Virus record (IMG/VR): IMGVR_UViG_3300032291_003450
Location: 1 to 35,730 of that record
Length of the DNA stretch: 35,730 nucleotides
Source of the DNA: a virus
Reading direction: 5' to 3' (one strand)
Of this stretch, positions 31,230-35,730 are shown one piece after another. Below the pieces are notes generated by a model. The model was not told the DNA's origin, did no database searches, and was given only the letters and a program-made list of their open reading frames with translations. The number at the start of each line of letters is the position of its first letter. The stretch's first letter is position 1. The translations under genes were made by a program, and so were the position numbers.

Positions 31230-31246
31230 GAATCCTCCTTGCCCTT

Positions 31247-31255
31247 GTGATAGTA
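31247..31255 (-). promoter_or_regulatory. GTGATAGTA motif (minus TACTATCAC)
   Basis: On the minus strand TACTAT would be a TANNNT -10 box whose transcript would start next to the ribosome site of the 50-residue gene. No -35 match is present 16-18 bases upstream. The extended form GTGATAGTAGAGCG is nearly the same as the copy at 32068. Confidence 0.5.
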
Positions 31256-31278
31256 GAGCGTCGCCGCTCCGTTTTTTA

Positions 31279-31303
31279 CCGCTGCCGCGATTAGCGGCAG
31301 CGG
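31279..31303. other. Hairpin in the spacer between minus-strand gene groups
   Basis: CCGCTGCCGC (31279-31288) pairs with GCGGCAGCGG (31294-31303) around GATTA. A T run lies on its plus-strand 5' side, so it does not form a standard terminator on either strand. Confidence 0.5.
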
Positions 31304-31310
31304 CTCTTGC

Positions 31311-31333
31311 GAGCAGTTGCGCAGCAACTGTTC
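31311..31333. other. Second hairpin in the spacer
   Basis: GAGCAGTTGC (31311-31320) pairs with GCAACTGTTC (31324-31333) around GCA, with one G-U pair. It lies between the terminator at 31354 and the hairpin at 31279. Confidence 0.5.
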
Positions 31334-31342
31334 CTTTGGGTG

Positions 31343-31381
31343 GAAAAACAAACCCGCCCAGCCGCGTGAGCGGCTGGGCGG
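31343..31381 (-). terminator. Terminator after the SSB-like and membrane genes
   Basis: CCGCCCAGCCGC (31354-31365) pairs perfectly with the arm 31370-31381 around GTGA. On the minus strand the hairpin is followed by a U-rich tract (GUUUGUUUUU, 31344-31353). It ends the first minus-strand transcript. Its core and GTGA loop resemble the terminator at 27921-27954. Confidence 0.8.
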
Positions 31382-31401
31382 TTGTTGCTAGACCTGCCGG
31401 C

Positions 31402-31590
31402 CTAGATGCGTCGGTAGTGATTGCGTAGTCGGTCATTGATCTCATCTCCAATCCATAGGGATAAGCCCAATGCGCCGATTCCTGCTAGCACTCCGAATAC
31501 ACCGCCGAGTACGGAGCCGAATGCTCCGTACCCAGCGGCTGCGCCTAGCATGATAGACGCTAGTGTTAGGATCTTGTCTCCTGCGTTCAT
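31402..31590 (-). CDS. Small glycine-rich membrane protein (62 aa)
   Basis: GGAGG lies before ATG 31588-31590 on the minus strand, and the start overlaps the SSB-like stop by 4 nt. Two glycine-rich membrane stretches (A-S-I-M-L-G-A-A-A-G-Y-G-A and G-V-F-G-V-L-A-G-I-G-A-L-G-L) are followed by a charged end with R-L-R-N-H-Y-R-R. The layout suits a small membrane-disturbing or holin-like protein. Its link to an SSB-like gene is unexplained. Confidence 0.7.
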   Translation of the reverse strand: MNAGDKILTLASIMLGAAAGYGAFGSVLGGVFGVLAGIGALGLSLWIGDEINDRLRNHYRRI

Positions 31591-31925
31591 GCCTGATCCT
31601 CCTCACTTACGCCGTCTACAACGATGTTGGTATAGTACACTGGCTTACCACCTGCGACATCTTTCTTCTTGATGTCAATGTGTCCAGTGAAGTCTACCAC
31701 TTTGCCAGCCTTCGCCTGCAGCGCCTCGGCGACCGTGCCGTTTGCGATGCAGCGGATGTAGCGCACCTTGGTATCTTCACCTTCGCCGCTGGTGGCAGCA
31801 ACTGTGAAGGTTAGGCGTGCTGTACCGTACTGCGACTGTTCCTTGCTGACATACTGGTACGATGGTGTCGCACCGTCTGCTCGGAACTGCTGGAACTTAC
31901 CCGAGAGCCTAACCGTGTTAGCCAT
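31587..31925 (-). CDS. SSB-like OB-fold protein (112 aa)
   Basis: ATG 31923-31925 has AAGGAG before it. The product begins V-R-L-S-G-K-F and has T-A-R-L-T-F-T-V-A-A-T, then V-R-Y-I-R-C-I-A-N-G-T-V-A-E and V-V-D-F-T-G-H-I-D, then Y-Y-T-N-I-V-V-D-G-V. This is the strand order of bacterial SSB proteins. It ends in an acidic S-E-E-D-Q-A tail but lacks the usual D-D-I-P-F. It would bind single-stranded DNA. It is the first gene of the minus-strand block, after the long non-coding region. Confidence 0.7.
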   Translation of the reverse strand: MANTVRLSGKFQQFRADGATPSYQYVSKEQSQYGTARLTFTVAATSGEGEDTKVRYIRCIANGTVAEALQAKAGKVVDFTGHIDIKKKDVAGGKPVYYTNIVVDGVSEEDQA

Positions 31926-31950
31926 TTCTGCTAACTCCTTTTGTTGTGTC

Positions 31951-31960
31951 CAGGTACCTG
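31951..31960. repeat. CAGGTACCTG palindrome upstream of the SSB-like gene
   Basis: A perfect 10-base palindrome lies 25 bases before the SSB-like start. Related palindromes with AGGT/ACCT arms lie at 32648 and 32674 on the other side of the divergent region. Confidence 0.45.
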
Positions 31961-32067
31961 CTAGGAAGTCCCTTGCGGGGGCTGGACAACGAGAGTATCC
32001 ATCGGTTGTCAAGGGCGCCGCCCGCCAGGGCGGAGCCGCGTTTGTACGAGGAGCTGTGAAGCGACGA

Positions 32068-32076
32068 GTGATAGTA
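32068..32076 (-). promoter_or_regulatory. GTGATAGTA motif upstream of the SSB-like gene
   Basis: The extended form GTGATAGTAGAGTG matches the copy at 31247 in 13 of 14 bases. It lies about 140 bases upstream of the SSB-like start. Confidence 0.5.
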
Positions 32077-32114
32077 GAGTGCTCCGGCTTGTCCGGCGGG
32101 AGCGTGAGCGACTA

Positions 32115-32155
32115 GCGGGCTGCGCAGCGCTTATAAATAAATAAGCGCAGCCCGC
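32115..32155. other. Hairpin with AT-rich loop and an alternative fold
   Basis: GCGGGCTGCGC (32115-32125) pairs perfectly with GCGCAGCCCGC (32145-32155). Alternatively GCGCTTAT (32127-32134) pairs with ATAAGCGC (32141-32148). The two folds share bases 32145-32148 and exclude each other. Confidence 0.55.
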
Positions 32156-32647
32156 GTCACCCTTTACTCCGATGGTACTCTTGGAAGACCAGCCCCCAGA
32201 CCTTATTCCGCCCATGACGCAGAGCCCATGCCGCAGCATGGACGGCGCCCTTGGCGCCGCTGCTCTGCTAGTGGGCGTGGTGGTCTTGTGCTTATCTTGC
32301 AGTGTGTTGTTTGACTAAGTTGGCTTATCAACTGTTGAGCGTGAGTGAAGGGTGATACACACACTCTCAACCATACCCCCCTGCACTTCACACATGACAA
32401 TGCCCCTGTACAGCGAATAGGTTTGCTTTCCGGCAGCGTGCGATTTCCAATGAGGGGGCTCCCCGGGGGTGATTTGATAAAATTTCCGCACGCGTAGGTA
32501 CACCCTGGCTCCGCCCTTGGACACCCCCAGTGAAAATGAGCCTCCTCCCTTCATAAAGGAACTGTATATATTTTTTAAAGAAACCTTAATCTGTACAATT
32601 TTCTGCAAAAAGTGCCAAAAACCTGTCTTATATATAGAGGACTATTA

Positions 32648-32659
32648 CAGGTGTACCTG
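32648..32659. repeat. CAGGTGTACCTG palindrome
   Basis: Five-base arms CAGGT/ACCTG flank GT. It lies about 60 bases before the first plus-strand gene, just after the AT-rich block. Confidence 0.45.
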
Positions 32660-32673
32660 AATCTTAAACAAAG

Positions 32674-32689
32674 AAGGTACATATACCTT
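32674..32689. repeat. AAGGTACATATACCTT palindrome
   Basis: Six-base arms AAGGTA/TACCTT flank CATA. With the palindrome at 32648 it forms a close pair, as repressor sites often do. Confidence 0.45.
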
Positions 32690-32720
32690 TAGGGGGCAGT
32701 CTGCCCTGGGAGATGTAACA

Positions 32721-33080
32721 ATGGCTAAGGGCAGAATCATGGCTGGAGTCGACGATAAGCCGGACTGGAGCGAGGGCCGCAAGGCAGCGAAGGCCGCACG
32801 TGGTTACGCCCCATCCCCAAGAGGGGGTTCTAAGCCCGTGAACCTAGACACTAAGCTGAAGGCAGCAGGCATAAAGCCAAAGTGGACACCGAACGCTGGG
32901 TGGAAGCCGGCACGATTCCAGAACCCATCCGCCCGAGCAGCCATTTCTGGCGCTAGGTCGATGGCCGATAGCGTTGGGAGCGCTTTCCGTGAAGCTCTCC
33001 GAGCCACTGCAAGGGGCTCCATGAACCCACTGGCCGGCGGTGGTGGTGGCGGGGGAAAAACCGGCAACAAGACTAAGTAA
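32721..33080 (+). CDS. Small basic glycine-rich protein (119 aa)
   Basis: GGGAG lies before the ATG. The product is basic, with K-A-A-K-A-A-R-G-Y near the start, a W-T-P-N-A-G-W-K-P-A-R-F centre, a short helix (A-F-R-E-A-L-R-A-T-A) and a C-terminal run of seven glycines with lysines. No family was recognised. It is the first gene after the divergent control region and shares a base with the start of the next gene. Confidence 0.65.
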   Translation: MAKGRIMAGVDDKPDWSEGRKAAKAARGYAPSPRGGSKPVNLDTKLKAAGIKPKWTPNAGWKPARFQNPSARAAISGARSMADSVGSAFREALRATARGSMNPLAGGGGGGGKTGNKTK

Positions 33081-33484
33081 TGGCGCCGCGCACACGTTTG
33101 CAGCGGGCCCAGGCATACGTCGATGAGGCCAAGGACCTTCTCAACCTCTCCCAGTGGGAGATAAAGGTCCAGGACTACCCATCAGCGGAAGACGCTTATG
33201 CGGACATCGAGCCCCACGACTACCTCTGGCACGCCAAGCTCCGACTCTCAGAGGACTTCTGGAAGGAAAAGCCGGAGGATCAGGCCAAGATCGTGGCACA
33301 CGAGCTGCTCCACCTGCATTATGCCGGTGTCGAGCGAATAATCAATAACCTTGAGTCAAGCCTTGGCAATGGCGCCCACGAGCTTCTCTCAAAGTTTTGG
33401 GATATAGAGATCGAACGAGCTGCGGACGCTTTGTCCGGCCCTGTCGGGGGGCTACTGCCGACACCAGATTTCGGGGGGAAGTAA
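33080..33484 (+). CDS. HExxH metallopeptidase-like protein (134 aa)
   Basis: The motif V-A-H-E-L-L-H-L-H-Y holds the zinc-binding H-E-L-L-H (His74, Glu75, His78), with a further His80. Small phage HExxH proteins of this size are known, and related folds include SprT- and ImmA-type peptidases. Downstream W-D-I-E-I-E-R-A-A-D could give the third ligand. It would cut a protein target, perhaps during assembly or against a host factor. The ATG shares a base with the upstream stop. Confidence 0.7.
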   Translation: MAPRTRLQRAQAYVDEAKDLLNLSQWEIKVQDYPSAEDAYADIEPHDYLWHAKLRLSEDFWKEKPEDQAKIVAHELLHLHYAGVERIINNLESSLGNGAHELLSKFWDIEIERAADALSGPVGGLLPTPDFGGK

Positions 33485-33487
33485 CAA

Positions 33488-33613
33488 ATGCCTAAGGTCG
33501 CTGGCAAGGAATTCGGTTACGACAAGGCCGGTATGAAGGCTGCTGCAGAGTACGCCAAGAAGACCGGTAAGCCTATGAAGAAGGCAAAGCCAAAGGTTAA
33601 GAAGAAGAAGTAA
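33488..33613 (+). CDS. Very small lysine-rich protein (41 aa)
   Basis: ATG 33488 follows the upstream stop by three bases, and the stop shares a base with the next start. The product begins M-P-K-V-A-G-K-E-F-G-Y and ends in a long lysine-rich tail. Similar short proteins (K-F-x-Y-x-x-x-G-x-x-A-A near the start) are common in environmental phages, as I remember. It could bind DNA. Function is unknown. Confidence 0.7.
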   Translation: MPKVAGKEFGYDKAGMKAAAEYAKKTGKPMKKAKPKVKKKK

Positions 33614-34008
33614 TGGCCTACACCAAGCCAGCACTTCGCGAGTCCATCAAGGACCGCGTCATGGCCAGCAGCAAGGGCGGTAAGCCCGGCCAGTGGTCAG
33701 CCCGCAAGGCCCAGCTCCTAGCTCAGGCGTACGAAAAGGCCGGGGGCGGTTACTCCGGAGAGAAGACGAAGTCCCAGAAGTCACTTTCCAAGTGGACAGG
33801 AGAGAAATGGGGAACAAAGTCCGGCAAGCCAAGCACGCAGGGGCCAAAGGCCACCGGCGAGCGGTATCTTCCGAAAAAGGCCCGAGAGGCCCTCTCAAAG
33901 AAAGAGTACTCGGCAACTTCCGCCAAAAAGAGAGCGGATACGAAGAAGGGGAAGCAATTCTCCAAGCAGCCGAGCAAGATTGCCAATAAAACTTCTAAGT
34001 ACAGGTAA
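33613..34008 (+). CDS. DUF5872-like basic protein (131 aa)
   Basis: The order I-K-D-R-V-M-A-S-S-K-G-G-K-P-G-Q-W-S-A-R-K, then Q-K-S-L-S-K-W-T-G-E-K-W-G-T-K and T-G-E-R-Y-L-P-K-K-A-R-E-A-L is a close match to what I recall of DUF5872, a family in phages and large DNA viruses with no known function. It is strongly basic. The ATG is coupled to the upstream stop. Together with the DUF6321-like protein it suggests a phage of an aquatic or environmental group, which is inference. Confidence 0.8.
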   Translation: MAYTKPALRESIKDRVMASSKGGKPGQWSARKAQLLAQAYEKAGGGYSGEKTKSQKSLSKWTGEKWGTKSGKPSTQGPKATGERYLPKKAREALSKKEYSATSAKKRADTKKGKQFSKQPSKIANKTSKYR

Positions 34009-34027
34009 ATCGGAGTAACAAAATTTC

Positions 34028-34042
34028 GCCCGCTTCGCGGGC
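34028..34042 (+). other. GCCCGC/GCGGGC hairpin before a start
   Basis: A perfect 6-base-pair stem with a TTC loop lies just before the GGAGG of the next gene. It may set the 5' end or translation of that gene. Confidence 0.5.
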
Positions 34043-34058
34043 TATGGAGGATACAAGG

Positions 34059-34820
34059 ATGGCACCAAAGGGATTCAAGCTGGCCGGTCGAGGCCGAAGG
34101 CAGATCAAGGGCTCAATCGGTGGCGGCGGTGGCGTACGAGTGCGTTCTAAGGGACGCTCCGTCGGCGACGGTGGCGGTAAGACAGGCGGTACGCCAACCC
34201 CTCCAGGCGGAACCCCTCCAGGGGGCAATACTCCGCCAACAGTTCCAGACTTCACAAAGAATCCGCTAACCCCGTGGGACAGCAACACCCCGATTGGACA
34301 GCTTTTCAACCAGGGACTTTACAAGCTACCAAGCCTTGATCCAGTCACAAATCTACTAGACCCACGACTCCAAGGAGTAAGTGGAGATAGCATGTTGGAA
34401 CGGCGAGATACTTACAACCGTATCGCAGCTGCTCAGCGTCCTGCTACCAGCCCAAGCGACCCTCGTATCCTAAAAACTGGTGTTGGCGGGGACAGCATGC
34501 GGGAGCGAATGGGTAGTTATAACAGAATTTCCTCTGGTCGATCCAAACTGCAGCGTCCTGCACAGCTTGCCCGAATGGGCGGAACCCAGCGCGGATCAGC
34601 AGTTGCTCGGGCTGGATCTGCATCACTTCGTGCAGGAGCTGCCCAAGCCAGAGCTGCAGCCCCTGCCAGAACTTCCTCCGCAGGATCTGCCCCACGTGCA
34701 GCCGCACCAAGGGCAGCCTCCCCAAGCGGGTCCTCACAGCCTTCTTCTAGGGCATCGGTAGCCTCCAAGGCTCCGGCCCCGGTAAAGAGGAAGTCAACCA
34801 CAGCACGAAAGGCAATGTAG
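34059..34820 (+). CDS. Low-complexity basic protein with an internal repeat (253 aa)
   Basis: ATG 34059 has GGAGG eight bases before it. ATG 34044 has no ribosome site. A Gly/Pro-rich first part (P-P-G-G-T-P-P-G-G-N-T-P) is followed by a duplicated unit: G-D-S-M-L-E-R-R-D-T-Y-N-R-I and G-D-S-M-R-E-R-M-G-S-Y-N-R-I, each after a D-P-R segment. The last 100 residues are Ala, Ser, Arg, Pro and Lys, like a histone H1 tail. It could bind DNA or link virion parts. No family was recognised. Confidence 0.65.
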   Translation: MAPKGFKLAGRGRRQIKGSIGGGGGVRVRSKGRSVGDGGGKTGGTPTPPGGTPPGGNTPPTVPDFTKNPLTPWDSNTPIGQLFNQGLYKLPSLDPVTNLLDPRLQGVSGDSMLERRDTYNRIAAAQRPATSPSDPRILKTGVGGDSMRERMGSYNRISSGRSKLQRPAQLARMGGTQRGSAVARAGSASLRAGAAQARAAAPARTSSAGSAPRAAAPRAASPSGSSQPSSRASVASKAPAPVKRKSTTARKAM

Positions 34821-34839
34821 GCTGGATCCACGACCAGCC
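34820..34839 (+). other. Stem-loop at the stop codon
   Basis: GGCTGG (34820-34825) pairs with CCAGCC (34834-34839). It begins at the last base of the stop codon and is followed by a second hairpin. Confidence 0.45.
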
Positions 34840-34844
34840 CTTCC

Positions 34845-34876
34845 TGGGGGTGGGCTCGCTGCTGGGCCTACCCCCA
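34845..34876 (+). terminator. Hairpin before the HNH gene, no U tract
   Basis: TGGGGGT (34845-34851) pairs with ACCCCCA (34870-34876) around an 18-base loop. With the previous stem-loop it forms a third tandem pair like those after the capsid and epimerase genes. Confidence 0.5.
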
Positions 34877-34893
34877 CCAACTTGAGGTATTGA

Positions 34894-35121
34894 ATGAACA
34901 AACCGCGGGATTACCGTAAGGAGTACGATACGTACCATGGTAAGACCGAGCAGGTCGAAAACCGTTCCTCGCGCAACAAGGCACGTCGAAAGGTAAAGGC
35001 TGCAGTCGGAAAAGACAAGATCCGCGGTAAAGACGTCGACCACAAGAACGGTAATCCAAAGGACAACCGCAAGTCTAACCTCAGGGTTATGAGCAAGTCC
35101 AAGAATCGGAGTAAGAAGTAG
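34894..35121 (+). CDS. Small HNH endonuclease-like protein (75 aa)
   Basis: The C-terminal V-D-H-K-N-G-N-P-K-D-N-R-K-S-N-L-R-V carries the H...N...N signature of the HNH nuclease fold. The N-terminal half is very basic (R-S-S-R-N-K-A-R-R-K-V-K). Small phage proteins of this type often accompany the packaging genes and may assist DNA cutting. GAGGTATTGA precedes the ATG. It could also be a homing-type nuclease, but its size and basic start favour the packaging type. Confidence 0.75.
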   Translation: MNKPRDYRKEYDTYHGKTEQVENRSSRNKARRKVKAAVGKDKIRGKDVDHKNGNPKDNRKSNLRVMSKSKNRSKK

Positions 35122-35730
35122 ATGGCAACATTTAGGTTTGTCGGCAGGGACATAAACATTCACTGGAACGGCTACGACATTGTCGGTACGGCCGGTACGG
35201 TGTTCTCCATCCCTGATCAGCTTTACGAAGAGTTTGAGTCCGACCTTCGTGGGGCAGAACCGTCCCTGGAGTGGATCGATACCAATGAGTTCCTAACTCT
35301 CACGAACAGCGTTTCCGCGTCCGCTATATCCGGCACGTTTCCGATTTCAGCAACTTCAACAACCTCCGGTAAAACCATCTCAATCGTATCCACGTCAGCT
35401 TCAGACGGGTACGTATTAACGGCGAATGGGTCTGGCGGAGTTGCGTGGGAGGCTCTTCCTGGGGACGCTACTGGGATCACCAACATCATCGGGACCTCCC
35501 CGATCAGTGCCGCAGTTGTTGGCACGACGGCAACAATCTCCCTCAATGCCAACTACCAGACCGCAGGAAGCTACCAGCCAGCTGGTACCTACGTCACTGG
35601 CGTCGTTGGTACGTCTCCAATCTCGGCAAGCGGGACAACCGCCATTACGGTCACCATTGACCAAGCCGCGATTACCGCTGGAAACGCCTCATCAGCACAG
35701 GCAACAGTGTACCTGGTACGAAACAACACC
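35122..35730 (+). CDS. Tail fibre/receptor-binding protein, N-terminal part (cut by window)
   Basis: The frame is open to the window end, giving 203 residues. The first 45 residues form a small domain (F-R-F-V-G-R-D-I-N-I-H-W-N-G-Y) that could join the tail. The rest is beta-rich with repeated units: G-T-F-P-I-S-A-T, G-T-S-P-I-S-A-A and G-T-S-P-I-S-A-S, each followed by a T-I-S-I type strand. Such repeats are typical of phage tail fibres. It would contact the host surface. Its ATG directly follows the HNH stop. Confidence 0.75.
   Translation, partial: MATFRFVGRDINIHWNGYDIVGTAGTVFSIPDQLYEEFESDLRGAEPSLEWIDTNEFLTLTNSVSASAISGTFPISATSTTSGKTISIVSTSASDGYVLTANGSGGVAWEALPGDATGITNIIGTSPISAAVVGTTATISLNANYQTAGSYQPAGTYVTGVVGTSPISASGTTAITVTIDQAAITAGNASSAQATVYLVRNNT

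Larger units (their letters stand above)
31926..32720. other. Divergent non-coding region
   Basis: About 795 bases without a supported gene separate the minus-strand block from the plus-strand genes. It holds an inverted repeat GACAAC/GTTGTC (31984-32009), a GC hairpin CCGCCC/GGGCGG (32018-32033), a GTGATAGTA motif, an 11-base-pair hairpin with AT-rich loop (32115-32155), an AT-rich block (about 32560-32690) with possible -10 boxes (TACAAT 32594-32599 and TATATA near 32630), and AGGTA/TACCT palindromes. It may be the main early control region or an origin, which is inference. Confidence 0.6.

Noticed and set aside
31230-31451. N-terminal extension of the 50-residue Cys-rich gene
   Set aside because: The extension translates hairpins and a terminator, while a perfect ribosome site lies at the shorter start.
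31984-32010. TTGACA on the minus strand before the SSB-like gene as a promoter
   Set aside because: No TANNNT box lies 16-18 bases downstream. The bases are better described as a GACAAC/GTTGTC inverted repeat.
32009-32239. Minus-strand open frame in the divergent region
   Set aside because: It crosses two hairpins, has no ribosome site and has a Ser/Arg-rich product without motifs.

Overview
This window is a stretch of a tailed double-stranded DNA phage (Caudoviricetes). It carries a large terminase subunit, a portal, a scaffold-like protein, an N4-gp56-type major capsid protein, a head-tail adaptor, tail hub proteins, the start of a tail fibre, a DnaB-type helicase, an ERF annealing protein and a phage tRNA. 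Both edges cut through genes: a glycosyltransferase on the left and a tail fibre on the right. The host is probably an actinobacterium. That is inferred from frequent GTG and TTG starts, a TTGACC/TAGGAT promoter, a ReqiPepy6-Gp37-like tail protein and strong hairpins without U tracts.

Layout. Positions 1-17908 (+) hold the packaging and virion genes: glycosyltransferase end, small basic protein, TerL, portal, two very large proteins (882 and 1488 aa), scaffold, capsid, a second glycosyltransferase, adaptor and two tail proteins. No tape-measure or tail-tube gene is visible. Positions 17908-27861 (+) hold a holin-like protein, a DnaQ/RNase H-like exonuclease, sugar-nucleotide genes (RmlD-like, NAD epimerase, RmlC-like), a Cas4-like nuclease, ERF, an RlpA-like protein, a resolvase-like nuclease, MazG-like and Nmad1-like proteins, DnaB, many small proteins and a tRNA-Ile with anticodon UAU. 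Positions 27957-31925 (-) form a convergent block of thirteen short genes, beginning with an SSB-like gene and rich in Cys-pair and small membrane proteins. Three of them are under 55 codons. Positions 31926-32720 are a divergent non-coding region with palindromes and hairpins. Positions 32721-35730 (+) hold small basic proteins, an HExxH protein, DUF5872-like and HNH proteins, and a tail fibre.

How it fits together. The main observations are a scattered phage sugar-modification set (two glycosyltransferases, RmlC-, RmlD- and epimerase-like enzymes), a recombination set (exonucleases, ERF, SSB-like proteins, resolvase) and unusual control sites. The control sites are a promoter whose -35 box is the loop of a palindrome, a promoter overlapped by a repeated palindrome inside a gene, a four-copy GTGATAGT motif on the minus-strand block, and AGGTA/TACCT palindromes in the divergent region. 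All functions are read from motifs and remembered family patterns; no database search was run.
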